Source: Cannabis sativa
Lineage: Eukaryota; Streptophyta; Magnoliopsida; Rosales; Cannabaceae
Assembly: GCF_029168945.1 (NCBI RefSeq)
Contig: NC_083604.1
Location: 42,155,686 to 42,219,685, forward strand
Reading direction: 5' to 3'
Length of the DNA: 64,000 nt
Shown: piece by piece, positions 1 to 13,036 of the stretch
Numbering within the stretch: the stretch's first letter is position 1
How the letters are laid out: each line of letters opens with the position of its first letter
Made by a program: the position numbers and the translations under genes
Notes under the pieces: generated by a model
The model's database searches: none
Told to the model about the DNA's origin: nothing
The model's input: only the letters and a program-made list of their open reading frames with translations

Positions 1-1145
1 AAAAGTTATGTTAACTTTTCTAATTTTTTTATGAGTTATTGTGGATTGTTGGTATATAAATTTTGTTGTACAATATATTTATATTTTGTTGTATAGTATA
101 TTATTATTCTTTGATGACATTTATTTTTTTATTTTTCTATGTATAATAGTAGTATATAATTTTGTTAGTATAATACAAATATTTTAATGTATGTATATAA
201 TTTTATTGGCATACTATATATATTTAATTTTTATTTTTATACATTTTAATTGTATAATATATTTTTATTTTAAATAATATTTAATTAGTTTCTATTTTAT
301 TATATACACTTGTGGTATATAATTTTGTTGTCATAGTATATATATTTTAATTGTAGTATATAATTTAGTTAGCATAGTATACACATATATATCAGTTATA
401 TATATATACATATATATTTTTTTTATTATTGTTGTTAATATATATATTTTAGTGAATGATATATGTATGTTTTGTTATACGGTATATTATTTTTTTTAAA
501 TAATATTTAAATTCTATTTTCTATTGTACTTTTATTGACATAATATATAATTTTATTAGTATTTTATATATTTTAATTTTTATTATTGTTATTATATATA
601 TTTCGATTGTAAGGTATATATTTTTTGTTATATGATATATATATATATATAAGTGTATTGTATAGTATATTATTTTATTTTAGATCATGCACATTTAATT
701 TTTATTTTAATATATATAAATGTAATATATAATTTTATTAGTATGGTATAATTATTTAATGACTATATTATTTTGTTAATATGGTATATATAATTTTTTT
801 TTAATAATATTATATTATTTTATTTATTTTTTATTGTAAGTATATATATTTTATTGTATGGTATATTGTTTTTATTGTTTATAGTATATCATTTATTTAA
901 GATGATATTTAGTTTTTATTTAATTATATATAAATTTTTTAGTATGTATACATATTTTAATAGTAGTATATATAATTTTGTTAGCATGATATATATTTTT
1001 TGAATATTAATTTAATATTTTTTGTGGTATATAATTTTATTACTACAATATATTAATTTTTATTGATACGATGTATTAAATACTGATATATATTTTATGA
1101 TATAATATATTTATTCGTTTTTGTTACAATAATAATATGCAATAC
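1..1145. repeat. AT-rich low-complexity DNA
   Basis: The stretch is almost entirely A and T, with irregular recurrence of words such as TATATAATTTTGTTAG and TATGGTATAT. No open frame of useful length, RNA gene or element end is visible. It looks like a degenerate tandem or simple-sequence region rather than a precise array, because the unit length drifts. Confidence 0.7.
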
Positions 1146-1374
1146 TTGGGATGATAATTTAAAACGTCGTAATAAGTCGTATTGTATTGTATTATATTGA
1201 ATTGAATTATATATCATATTTTTATATAACACTATGTTAAACTTTAGTTTATACTAAAATATTATATATTTAGGTGTCTATAAAAGTTAATACCACACAT
1301 AGTCTTACATAAAAATATTGCATAAAATATAATTTAATACAATGCAGTATAATACGGCGTACCAAACGAACCCT
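1146..1374. mobile_element. Foldback MITE-like element
   Basis: The two halves are imperfect inverted complements. The left arm (about 1176-1240, GTCGTATTGTATTG...) matches the reverse complement of the right arm (about 1295-1374, ending ACGGCGTACCAAACGAACCCT). The terminal wording AGGGTTCGTTTGGTACG is typical of plant MITE ends. There is no coding potential. The left terminus has decayed, so its boundary and any target duplication are uncertain. Confidence 0.5.
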
Positions 1375-1632
1375 AAAAAAATTATATAACTTAATTTAAT
1401 TATTATGTATTTTTTTTTTAAAAAAATAATATGTAATAAATATATTTTTATAATTTTAATTAGCTAATTTATTATATTTAACTATTTTCTTTATTTTATA
1501 AAAAAATGACATTTACTAACTTAATGTTTCAATTTAAAATCATTTTAGATATCAGTTCATAATCAAAAATAGGTGTAATATTTTTAGTAGCCCAATAGAT
1601 ATAATACCAAATCTATATATTTATAAAAAAAA

Positions 1633-2008
1633 GAGATAAATACTAATTTGGACCATTTGTTTTACAAAAATTACTAATTGGACCCTCTATTTTGTTAAAT
1701 GACAAAATAGACCTTGTATTTTTTAAAATTGTACAAATAGGACCCTAAACTAATTTTTTTGTCAAAATTAAATTTAATAATAATCCGATTTAAAGGTGTT
1801 ATGACAAAACTGTTTATATTTTCTGCATCTATTCGTGTTAGGAATTCTCTTCAAGTTGGTTATATTAAAAAAAAAGTTGTCAAAAATTAAGCTCAAGGTC
1901 CTATTTTTACCATTTTGAAAAATACAGAGTCTGTTTTGTTATTTAACAAAACACAAGGTACAATCGGTAATTTTTGTAAAACGCAAGGTCCAAAATAGTG
2001 TTTACCTT
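1633..2008. mobile_element. Non-autonomous DNA element with long terminal inverted repeats
   Basis: The left end reads roughly GATAAATACTAATTTGGACC and the reverse complement of the right end reads GGTAAACACTATTTTGGACC. The similarity continues for about 100 bases on each side, through TTTTACAAAAATTAC and TTTTGTTAAATGACAAAA. Both flanks are runs of eight A, compatible with an 8-9 bp target duplication but not proof of one. The long inverted ends suggest a Mutator-like or foldback element. No transposase is encoded. Confidence 0.6.
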
Positions 2009-2815
2009 AAAAAAAATGGTAACTTTTATTAATATACCTAAATTGCAACAAAATTACAATTTTTATGCACATTACACCCTTATAACAAATCATATATATA
2101 CAGCTATCACAAGATATAAAAAATGAGAACCAATTTTCACCACCGCCATTATAGCTCTGCAACTCTACATTCGAAGCTCCATGAATTCTAAACAAAAAAT
2201 TCATCAGAATCTTCAACCGATTTTAATAATCGAGCCAAACACAGCGACTGATCAACAAATCACATGATCTTCCATCTTTCAATTTACCATTACAGATCTA
2301 CCAAAAAAATTGAACTGATTTTTCAAAAAAAAAAAAAAAAATAACAAATAATCAACCAACAAAAAATTTGATTTTAATCATGGAAGATCATGATTGAAGC
2401 TCTAAAAATAAAAAATTCGTTAACCTGATCTAAACAAAAACACAACCTTCAAAATCACCATTGAAGCTCAACAACCTTTTCGTTCCTCTCAACATATTGC
2501 TGCAATAGATAATTATAAAGAGCAACAAATCAATTTTTTCCAACTCTAATTTGTTCAAAAGCTACAAAAACTTGGAGAATTTCTCTAAAATTTAAAATTC
2601 TGCTAACATTCTTTTGCTATTTTTTCATCAAAAAGATAATAGTTCATTGTAATAGCAACAAATAATATGTACATTCTTTCGCAAACATAATAATGTGTAT
2701 ATCCAATTACACATATTGAGTGATTTTTTCTAAAAATTTTATTACTGTACATTTAAGAAATATGTAACCAATAACATTGGTGTTTTAGTACAACAACAAA
2801 ATTGTAGATAAATGC
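2009..2815. other. Non-coding AT-rich DNA, nothing recognised
   Basis: A-rich sequence with several homopolymer runs. The only open frames are short and read antisense through low-complexity DNA. No element boundary, RNA gene or conserved protein was seen. Confidence 0.5.
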
Positions 2816-3671
2816 TGTTATCCGTATTTTTGGAAGGGGATACGTGGCATTCCCAATGCGAGATTACTCATTTAAGCCTTGGTCAAAGGCCCTAGCGAGA
2901 CTACTAGCCTAGTTTGTATGGAAGGATGGGCCTCAAACCTTCCTGAGGCCCAAGATACTTATATCCAAGATTGGATCTCTTTGGATCCGAAAGGGCATCC
3001 TGCCCGAATATGAAGAAGCAGTTGAGACCCTTCGGATGAGCATCTGGGATACGTATGGAAGGGCAGTTGAAGAGGCATCCCAAAATCCTTGTACATGATG
3101 ACGTGATGACCCAGTGACATCGAATCCCACTGAATCAAGGATTGTGCCCTGTGTTTGAGCCTAAGGATACGAGTCCTACCAAAAGGAAATCTCCCTTTTG
3201 TTCGACAGCCACTATTATGACACTACAGTACACAAGAGCGGCACACGCAAGCCATCTATCAATATCGCGTGGTCCCCAAGCATACGAATCGCCTCCGCCC
3301 CATGGGTTGGGCCTCAGTTCGTGGGCCCAAAGGTAACATACCTTATGTATTTACCTTATTAGTGGGTCATACTTACATGCAAACCCTAGCGGGTCATAGA
3401 TATATTTGAACCCAGATTCTAACCTATAAATACCACATTATACCCTCATGTAAAGGGTTGGAAATTCATTGTGTAAACACTATAGCAAGAAGCTATGGTT
3501 CTTAAGCCTGTAAAGAACTCCACTATAATACATTAAGGCTACTTAGTCAAATATGATTGACTCATGGACTAGGGTTCATTAACACCCAGACCACGTAAAA
3601 ACATCCATCTTTATTTTTTATTACGTAGTTTAATTTCTTAACTCTTTTATATTCGACTTTCAAAAATCTCA
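2816..3671 (+). repeat. Ty3/gypsy LTR, plus strand (proposed boundaries)
   Basis: The block begins TGTTATCCG, ends at TCTCA, and is followed by TTTGGTACTTTCATTGAGAG, a junction wording common after plant gypsy LTRs. Base composition rises sharply against the AT-rich DNA on the left. A TATA box (TATAAATA) lies at 3425-3432, about 250 bp before the proposed end, as expected for a U3/R promoter. The partner LTR is not in the window, so the ends rest on the TG..CA rule alone. Confidence 0.5.
3425..3432 (+). promoter_or_regulatory. TATA box of gypsy LTR
   Basis: TATAAATA within ACCTATAAATACC, correctly placed for an LTR promoter. Confidence 0.45.
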
Positions 3672-4060
3672 GTAAATATTTTGGTACTTTCATTGAGAGT
3701 TGAAGAAAGATTTGAAGCTATGTTGTATTTATAACAATGGTGGCTACCAGAAAAACCACTGTTGTATAACCCATTGCCCAAGGTTAAGATGTCGTCATGG
3801 ATGACGTTAACCCACCCCCCACAGTGCATGCCCAGCGGGGCACTGCGAGAAATGGGGAGACGTCAGAAGCTGGCGGCCATCCGACCAGTAGAGTTCAGCA
3901 TTAGGAGAAATTTGTCGATGAAAACCCCATCAATCTTATGGAGATAGTGTTCATCCTTAAATACCTAAGATGTTTCCCATTTCGAGTCAATGTGTGACTT
4001 TGGTTGTACACTTAACACAAGCAAACCACCATTAAGTTGCAGGAGAAGAGACAAGATATG
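3672..4060 (+). mobile_element. Gypsy leader and broken gag start
   Basis: Downstream of the LTR a short plus-strand frame reads through stops, with fragments such as ATRKTT and NPPPTVHAQRGTARNGETS, like the low-complexity N-terminus of plant gypsy gag proteins. No domain survives. It stops where copia element D begins. What followed it originally is not clear. Confidence 0.35.
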
Positions 4061-4273
4061 TGTGAGAGTAACAGAATGTAACAGAAAGAAAGAGAGAAAG
4101 AGAGAATGAGCTAAAATCAATTTTGTTATTGATATGAGAAATATGCTCATTGTATATATACAAGTATAAGTTAGTTACAAGCTAACCAAAACAAGAAGAC
4201 AAAAAGCTAACAAATAACTAACTCTAACTGTATAAATAACAGAAAATATCAGACTCATAATGAGTCTTAAACA
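4061..4273 (-). repeat. 3' LTR of copia D
   Basis: TGTGAGAGTAACAGAATG...GAGTCTTAAACA on the plus strand, matching 10574-10774 and 42576-42768 over its length. Confidence 0.85.
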
Positions 4274-5359
4274 CCCCCACAAGCTCAGCTTGGTTAGGAA
4301 CACTAAGTTGAGTTTGTCTTTGAAAAGGAACAACCGTGTGCTGGAAAGAGGCTTTGTTAAAATTTCAGCTATCTAATCATGAGAAGGAGTGTGTTTGACA
4401 AAGAGTTACTTGGACAAAATTCTTTCCAGTACAAAGTATAGGTCAAGCTCTATATGTTTGGTTCTTGAGTGCAAAAATGGATTGGCTAACATTAGCACAG
4501 TACTCTGGTTGTCCACTAGATTGTTGGAGGATGCTAAAGCTTAAAACCAATTTCTATCAATAAAGCTTGAATCCACATAACTTTAACTGTAGCATTGGCC
4601 AAGCTTCTATATTCAGCTTCTGTGTTGGAACTCGAAACAGTCCTCTATTTCTTTGAAGACCAAGAGACAAGATTAGGACCAAGATATGCACAGAAGCCAG
4701 ATGTTGATCCCCTATTATCTGGATCTGATGCCCAGTCTGCATCACAAAAACCAATGAGGGAGAGAGAGGAAGATGGCTGAATGAGAAAGCCATGGTCTAA
4801 AGAATCCTTGATACATCTCAGTATCTTTTCGACAGCTTTCTAATGAGACTCTAAAGGAGTTTGCATAAACTGAGATACTTTGTTTACTGCATATGAGATT
4901 TCAGGCCGTGTAATTGTGGCATATTGAAGTGCTCCAACTGTACTTCTATACAGAAAAGGATATGAAATGGGATTATTACCAAAAGCTAATAATTTTTCAC
5001 CTCTAGGTATAGGTTTTGACTAAGAATTGGCTTCCTGCATATTGACTTTGGTAAGAAGATCCTCAATGCACTTCTTTTGACATAGATGAAGACCTGATTG
5101 TGTATGATGCACTTGAATCCCAAGGAAGTATGCTAAGTTACCGAGATATTTTAATGCAAAAGAAGAATGCAACTGAGACACTAGGGCATGAATTACATCA
5201 GTTGAGCTCCCTATAACAAAAATATCATCAACATACACTAATACAAATAGTGTGTGTTGAGCAGTGTGACATGCAAAAAGGGAGTTGTCAGCCTTAGAAC
5301 ATAAAAAATTAAAGAATAATAGTGCTAATATTAGTTTATGAAACCATGCATGGGAAACT

Positions 5360-7215
5360 TGTTGGGTTTTGTGCCCTAAATAAAACCCATTTCAATATAA
5401 TCAGATTTACTTATTAATAAAGATCAGAAATAACATTTTATGTTGCATGGTTCACATGATTTATTTCATGATTATATATATATATATAATGTATGAATCC
5501 TATTTAAGTCCAGAACATATGAATTTATTAAAGATTATAGTGTTGTCAGCACAGTGGAATATAATCTTAATTATATGTTCGAAAGTTTATTCCCTGATTT
5601 TTCAGAACACTGGATTTAGTCTGACATGGTATAATCAGCGATAGGTATTCTTACACCTTGGAAAAGTGTTATGTCCTTTCCAGGACAATGGCAAAGTTTA
5701 CCAGTATCGGATGTATGGAGTATACATCGGAAGGGATCGATATTGAACTTTGATTAGATATATTAGAATTTACCGTAATATCTATTCAATTTAATATCAC
5801 CTGTTGATCCTAGATCAAATGATCTTAATCCTGATATGATTAGGTTCAATCTCAAGAGTGTTATTCGTGTTCTTTAATTTGTTAGTTAAGCCTACTTTTG
5901 GGTCAGGGTGATACGTACATTTTGGGAACACGGTAGTGCAATTAAGTGGGAGCGCTAACATAAATATGGAATCTATAGCTTCTATCTGGCGAATAGAAAG
6001 TAAAGGATGATTTCCTTCGAGCTTAACCAAACGAAAATAAATGGTGGAGTACTCATTTCACTTAGCTGAAATATCATTTATACAGGGTTAAGTGTTTTAA
6101 GGATAAAATACATTGTAGGGTGTTACGGTAATTTAATCCCTTTACAGTGTAAATCATCTATATAGAGGATCATTGATCAAATTAGGATTATAACAATAGA
6201 TAACTAATGACGTGTCTATATCGTGGAACATATAGAGCGTTCTATATGACTGAGAGTGCAATTCCAAGTTCTAAGAGTGGATTCAATAAGGAATTAATAA
6301 GTTAGGGGATTTACTTGGTGAATTCGGTTTGACTTATTGGAAGTTCGGTTATATAGACCCATGGTCCCCATACTATTTGAGACCATACTGCTTGTAAGAC
6401 TCAGTAAATTAATTTTGATTAATCAATTATAATTCTAAAATTAGACTATGTCTACTTTATGAATTTTCACTAAGCAAGGGCGAAATTGTAAAGAAAAGAG
6501 ATTCTAGGTTTATTTATTAATTAAGATACTTTATATGTCTAAATTAATAAATACATTAAATGGCAATATTATTTAATAATTTTCTTAAGTTATTAAATAA
6601 TTAGAATTGGCATTTGAATGGTTAAATTGGAAAATTGGCTTTTTTGAGAAAATGGGAATGGAAAATAACAAAATGGGAAAGTTGCAAAGTGAGGCCCAAT
6701 TTCCTTATATGGGCAGCCCACTATGCATAGTCTTTTACCATTTTATTTTTCCATTATTTTAATGCCACACAATTCTAACGTAAACTTAGAGGGCATTCTA
6801 TAAATAGAAAGTGTTGGCTTCAGGAAACTCATAACTTTGCACATTTGTTTCTTTTAGAAAAAGCCTACACGCCACTTTCTCTCTCTTTTCCTCTCTACAA
6901 TTTCGAAACCCTTGAGTGATAGAGTAGTGCCCACACACATCAAGTGGTACCTCAATCATAGTATGTAAGATTGTGGAAAATCAGCATCAAAGAAGGAGAG
7001 AAAGAGATCCAGATTCAGATCTTGATTATGTTCTGCTACAGAAAGGAATCAAGGGCTAGAGATCTGAATGGAAGGAGTCATTATATTCCGCTGCACCCAA
7101 TGTAGGATTTTCTTAAACTCTTATGTGTTTATTTCATTGTTTTAGAATTCATATTAGGATGTTAATCAAACATACTTGGTAATAAATCTAGATCTTGGTA
7201 AAATAATTTCCAACA
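5360..7215 (+). repeat. Solo LTR A (copia, 1.86 kb) inside D
   Basis: Begins TGTTGGGTTTTGTGCCC, ends AAAATAATTTCCAACA, and is flanked on both sides by AAACT (5355-5359 and 7216-7220), a perfect 5-bp target duplication. No internal region is attached, so this is a solo LTR left by LTR-LTR recombination. A TATA box lies at 6799-6806. In wording it groups with LTR I (51296) rather than with B, C, H and J. Removing it rejoins the RT of D. Confidence 0.92.
6799..6806 (+). promoter_or_regulatory. TATA box of LTR A
   Basis: TATAAATA in GGCATTCTATAAATAGAAAG, the same position relative to the LTR end as in its relatives. Confidence 0.5.
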
Positions 7216-9947
7216 AAACTTACCTCAATCTATGCAATGCCTTGTATAATTTGCAAAATGGATGAGGATTTTTAGAGTTCACAAATCCAGGGGCTACAAC
7301 ATGTAAACCTCATCATGCAGGTCACCATTTAGGAAAGTATTGTTGACATCAATTTGCTTGATAGTCCAATGTCTTGACAAGGCAACAATAAGTATAATTC
7401 TAATTGTTTTGGCTTGAAAAAAGGACTAAAAGTCTCTATGTAATCAAAGCAGTACTCTTTAAGAAAAGCCGTGGCTACAAGTCTAGCCTTATACTTTTCA
7501 ACAGATCCATCAGGGTTCTCTTTTATTCGAAGCACCCACTTACAACCAATTGCTTTTCTCCCATGAGGTAATGGAACAAGTGTCCAAGTTTTGTTTCAAA
7601 CTAAAGTTGGTATTTTAGAGTTGATAGATTGATTCCATTTTTTTTTATCTTGCATAGCTTTAGTAATGGAGTTAGGTACAAAAGAAGCAAGAAAAACTTT
7701 TGGCTTTTTAATACCTACTTTGGCTCGAGTAGTCATGGCATGAGTGTTTACATTGGGTGTTGTAGTAGGTTGAGGAGGGATAGGTGCAGGTGCAGAGGTG
7801 ACACTATTAGGCGTGTCCATATGATGAGAAAAAGTTGATTAAGGGGTGGTGGAATGGGAAGAAGATGAGGAAGACTCTGATATGGAAACATTAGGAGTAG
7901 AAGGAGTAGTGGAAGAAGAATTGTTGGAAGTAGAGATAGTGGATGCAGGTGTGTTTGGAGGATGAGTGAGGATGAGGGGAATGTTAGAAAGTGTAGAAGC
8001 TTTGTGTGCAGTGGGGGAAAAGGGAGAAAGGTGTGTAGTGGCAAAAGGAAATGAAATTTCATTAAAGAGTACATCTCAAGAGATGTATATTCTGCTTGTG
8101 CTTAAGAATATAGCCTAGGAATGTACATTTAACAGACCTAAACTGAAGTTTATTTTGATTATAAGGTTTGATGTTTGGAAAGCATGCATAGCCAAACACT
8201 CTTAGTGAAGAGTAATCAGGCATTTTGTTGTAAAGAACCTTAAGAGGACGCCTATTTTGAAGAACAACAGTTGGCAACATATTGATAACAAATGTTTTTG
8301 TTCTCAATAGCTTCATCCCAATATGAAAGTGGCATGGAAGCATGAGCAAGAAAGGTAAGAGCTATTTCTATAAGATGTTTGTGTTTGCGTTTAGCAACAC
8401 TATTTTGTTCATGAGTTGTTGGACAAGATACCCGATGGGAAATGCCATGTTTCAGTAAGTAAGGCTCTAGAGATTGGTATTCACCACCCCAATCTAATTG
8501 AACAGATTTGATGGTGCAATTAAACTTATTTATAAGTTGAGTTTTGAAGTGTATAAAGGTAGGTAGAGCCTCAAATTTAGATAAAAATACCTATGTGTAT
8601 CTAGAGAAGGCATCTATAAAATGAATATAATATTTGTAGCCTTGGAAAGAAAGAGTAGGAGAAGGACCTCAAATATCTGTGTGAATTAGTTGCAAGGGGT
8701 GAGTATAGATAGTATCAGAATGTGGAAATGGAAACTTATGGATTTTGCCTTCGCAACATGCTTCACAAAAATCATGAACAATTTTATTTAAATCTAAAAT
8801 GTTAAAAGATTACACTATGCTCTTTACAACTTTAGCAGAGGGGTGTCCCAACCTGCTATGTCATAAGATTTTTTTTTGAAAAAAATGGTACATTGAGTTG
8901 CACAGTGTTATTATGAATAGAACATAAATCTTGACAAGGACTTGAAGATAAAGTTGAAGATGAATGGTGAGAGAGATGCATTTGTGAGGGATGTATGACA
9001 TAAAGGCCTTGATTAAGATGTCCCTGCAGAAGGACTTCCTTGGAAGCCTGGTCTTTAACAAAGCAGTGCTTAGGAAAGAATTTAAATATGTATTGTTATC
9101 ACTAGCAAATTTTGAAACAGACATGAAGTTCTTTGTGATAGTAGGGACATGAAGAATTCAATTAAGAAGTAGTGTTTTAGAGGAATAAGGAGTTGTGAAT
9201 GTGGCCTTACCAACATTTTGAATGGGAATGCCTGCACCATCTCCCATATGAACCTGCTCAGAGTCAAAGTAAGGATCCTTTTGAGTGAAATTGTTCACAT
9301 CTGTAGTGCAATGAGATGTTGCTCCTAAGTCTAGATACCATGTTGGATCATTGACTGAATCAAAGGTAGTAATATTAGTAGATTGTCGATCTATATTGGC
9401 TGCACCAACACCTGTAAACTCAAGATTGAACCTCTGGTAGCAGCGAGAGGCAATATGACCATATTTAGAGCATAGCTAATAGATAGGCCTATTTGCATTA
9501 TTTGGACTTAAAGATGATCTAGACTGTGGTGTTGTGCCTCGACCAAAACCTGGTGGAGGTGTAGAGTAATCTGGCGATAAATTACCATGAGGATTAACAA
9601 CATATAGATTCCATGTTCCTCTACTAGAAAAAGTAAGAGACGGAGGCCTGTTACCTAGAAAATTAGAGAATCATGAGCTTCTTCCACGATTTGGTTGATT
9701 TATTGCAAGATTAACAGAGTCAGGATCCTTGGTATGACTGTCCTTTCTATATTCTTGAGAGAGAAGAAGAGATTCAATCTCAGCAACTGCTTAAGGAATA
9801 TTTTGAGAGTTAACAGAGATGACAAAAGTGTCATAGTCTTATGGGAGACCTTTAAAGTTTGCAGCTACATGTTCTTTGACAGAAATAGCAAGACCTACTA
9901 AAATGAGATGATCAACAATCATCTTGATTTAAAGAAGATAATCATTA

Positions 9948-10081
<134 letters not shown>

Positions 10082-10561
10082 TTTCTTGATGTTTTGAAGT
10101 TGAGTGACAAATATATCTATCTTAGCAGATGTTTGAGTGACAAAATAGACTTCGAGAGTGGACCAGACTTCAGCAGAAGTTTCACAACTAACAACACGAG
10201 TGAGAATTCCTTCAAACATTGATGAAAGAAGCCATGAGTAGAGAAGTTGATCTTGAATCTCCCATTGAGTGAACTGTGGATTAACTAAACCAATTTTTTT
10301 TATCGCGATCATTGAGAAACTTACACGGAGGCGTGAACGAAGCTAATATGAAATTGAGGAGTTGATGACCTTTGATAGTAGATAGAATTTGAGGTCGCCA
10401 AAGAAGAAAGTTGTCATTATTGAGTTTATCAGAGAATTTAAGGGAGAAGACAACCAAATTGAAGCTTGTAGTGGTGGTCTGAGACGTTGCCAGAGTAGCT
10501 GTAGAGGAATTAAACATGATCGAAGAAGACGACGAGTAGTGATTGAAAAAAAATGAGCAGA

Positions 10562-10573
10562 GCTCTGATACCA
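10562..10573 (-). other. Primer binding site of copia D
   Basis: Reads TGGTATCAGAGC on the minus strand, directly abutting the LTR, the classic site for initiator-methionine tRNA priming. Confidence 0.9.
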
Positions 10574-10774
10574 TGTGAGAGTAACAAAATGTAACAGAAA
10601 GAAAAAGTGAAAGAGAGAATGAGCTAAAATGAATTTTGTTATTGATATTAGCAAGATGCTCAGTGTATATACAAGTATAAGTTGGTTACAAGCTAACCAA
10701 AATAAGAAGACAAAAAGCTAACAAATAACTAACTCTAAGTGTATAAATAACAAACTCATAATGAGTCTCTAACA
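10574..10774 (-). repeat. 5' LTR of copia D
   Basis: 201 bp, TGTGAGAGTAACAAAATG...GAGTCTCTAACA on the plus strand. Confidence 0.87.
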
Positions 10775-10917
10775 ATGTGTAATATGGAAAATTACTACTT
10801 GTGGATCTCACTCCCGTACAGACTCTAAACTGTGTTTGCACCTTTGAGTCTACATTTGGAGTCATTGCCTCCAGGAAGGTTTTGACACACAAGACTCCTC
10901 TGAGGTCTACGTGTTGT
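10775..10917. repeat. Block X, repeated at 42769-42965
   Basis: The sequence directly outside the 5' LTR of D (ACTTGTGGATCTCACTC, TTTGAGTCTAC, GGTCTACGTGTTGT) recurs directly outside the related LTR at 42576-42768, with scattered substitutions and one indel of about 40 bp. It is not part of the LTR. What X encodes is not recognised. Its right edge at about 10917 is an abrupt switch into gypsy pol. Confidence 0.8.
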
Positions 10918-11129
10918 GCAATATTAGTGTAATCGAGGATCATTAGATCCAAATTGGGTTTTTCAACATGCGGTATCTCCTTAATTCTAAAAATCTCTTG
11001 TCGAGGAGGTGATGCTCCAAATAAATGTATCACATTCACCGACTTCTTCTTTTCTGTGAGCTTTAGTGCCGTGTTATAGCACTCTCTTAAGTTCGATTGG
11101 ACTCCTCGCACGGATCCCGCACCAGTAAG
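10918..11129 (-). pseudogene. Pol fragment of gypsy G, left piece
   Basis: The minus strand reads VRGVQSNLRECYNTALKL...PPRQEIFRIKEIPHVEKPNLDLMILDY, the linker downstream of a gypsy aspartic protease. It continues the frame broken off at 38738, where the reading ends in GRPILKEMEI and IYHLTMKFPT. Copia B (11130-38737) lies between the two pieces. At about 10917 the fragment is truncated and joined to block X. Confidence 0.65.
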
Positions 11130-13036
11130 TGTTGGAAATTATTTTACCAGGATCTTAGATCTACTCACAAGTATGTTGATTAACATCCTAAATATGAACT
11201 TCTAAAACGATTATAAAATAAACACATATAAAGTATGAGAAACCTTACATTGGGTGCAGCGGAATATTATGTCTCCTTCCGTTCAGATCTCTAACCCTTG
11301 TATCCTTTCTGTCGCAGAGTATTATCAAGATCTGAACCTGGATCTCTTTCTTTCCTTCCTTTAGTGTTGAAACTCCTTCTTGTTGAATATCTTTCTTCAC
11401 GATCTTCCTCACTATGATTGAGATATTACTTGCTGTGTGCGGGCACTACTCTATCACTAAGAGGTTTGAAATTATTCAAGGAAGAAGAAGAGTATGAAGG
11501 TGGCGGCTAGGGTTTAGAAAGAGAAGGCTCAGGTTTTTCTCTGAAGGAAACCAGAAGTAAAGTGTAAATTTCCTGAAGCCTTCACTATCTATTTATAGCA
11601 TTCCACATAGGGTTAGGTTTGAATTATTTGGCATTAAAATAATAAAAATATCAGATGATAAAGCCTATAAAAGTGGCCGGCCATGGCTATGTGGATTTGG
11701 GCCTCACTTTTTGCAATTTTGCAGTTTTATCATTTCTGCATCTCATTTTCTCAAAAACGCCAATTTTTCAAATTCAATCATTTAAATGCCAATTCTAACT
11801 ATTTAATAACTATAAATAATTATTAAATAATATTGTCATTTATCATATTTATTAATTGAACCATACAAAGTATCATTATTCACAAATATGCCCTAAAAAC
11901 TCTTTCTTTACAATTTCGCCCTTACTTAGTGAAAAATTCACAAATAGACATAGTCTAATTTGAGAATTATAATTGATTAATCAAAACCAATTAAATGAGT
12001 CTTACAAGTAATATTGTCTCAACTAGTGGGGGGACCATGGGTCTATTTAACCGAGCTTCCAATAAGCAGATCAAGAATTTATAACCTAAATTCACTGACT
12101 TATTAATTCTTCGTTGAATCCACGCATAGAACTTAGAATTGCACTATCAGTATATAGAACGCTCTATATGTTCCACCATATAGACACGTCATTAGTTATC
12201 CATTGTTATAATCCTAATTTGATCAATGATCCTCTATATGAATGATCTACACTGTAAAAGGATTAGATTACCGTTACACCATACAATGTATTTTATCCTT
12301 AAAACACTTAATCCCGTATAAATGATATTTCAACTATTTGAAATGAGTACTCCACCATTTATTTTCGTTTGGTCAAGCTCGAAGGAGATCATCCTTTACT
12401 TACTATTCGCCAGATAGAAGCTATAGATTCCATGTTTATGTTAGCGCTTCCACTCAATTGCATTACCGTGTTCCCAAAATGTACGTATCACCCTGACCCA
12501 AAAGTAGGCTTAACTAACAAATCAAAGAACACGAATAACACTCTTGAGATTGAGCCTAATCATAACAGGATTAAGATCATTTGATCTAGGATCAACTAGG
12601 CGATATTGACTTGAATAGATATTACGGTAAGTTTAATTAATCTAAGTCAAAGTTCAATATCGGTCCCTTCCGATGCATACTCCATGCACCCAACCTGAGC
12701 TTTACTTTAACCAATGCTCTGGAAAGAACATAGCATTTCTCCAAATGCAAGTAAACTCTGTTGTAGATTATCATATCAGTAAAACCCTATGTCTGATAAA
12801 TCTAGGAATCTTTATTCACATAGTCATGTTTACTTTCCAATGTGTCGACAACACAATAAACAAGATCAAGTATGTGAAAAGGGTTTCAGATGAATTTATA
12901 AATCAAATAGACAAGCAATTGATAAGATGAACCAAAACATACACAAATGAATGAAAAATACTTCTGTTTCTTTATTGATGTAGAATAAAATGGATTACAT
13001 TGAAATGGAGTTTTATTTAGGGCATAAAACCCAACA
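11130..13036 (-). repeat. 3' LTR of copia B
   Basis: 1.9 kb, TGTTGGAAATTATTTTACC...TAAAACCCAACA on the plus strand. It is followed inward by AACTCTCACTTGCAC, the reverse complement of a purine-rich tract. Confidence 0.92.

Noticed and set aside
1..1145. Possible centromeric or satellite array
   Set aside because: No stable unit length could be defined by eye. It is better described as low-complexity AT-rich DNA.
12369..12930. Recurring frames of 60-85 codons inside the 1.9-kb copia LTRs (for example starts MVKLEG and MHTPC, seen in all copies)
   Set aside because: They recur only because the LTR is repeated. They are interrupted differently in different copies and have no coding role expected of an LTR.
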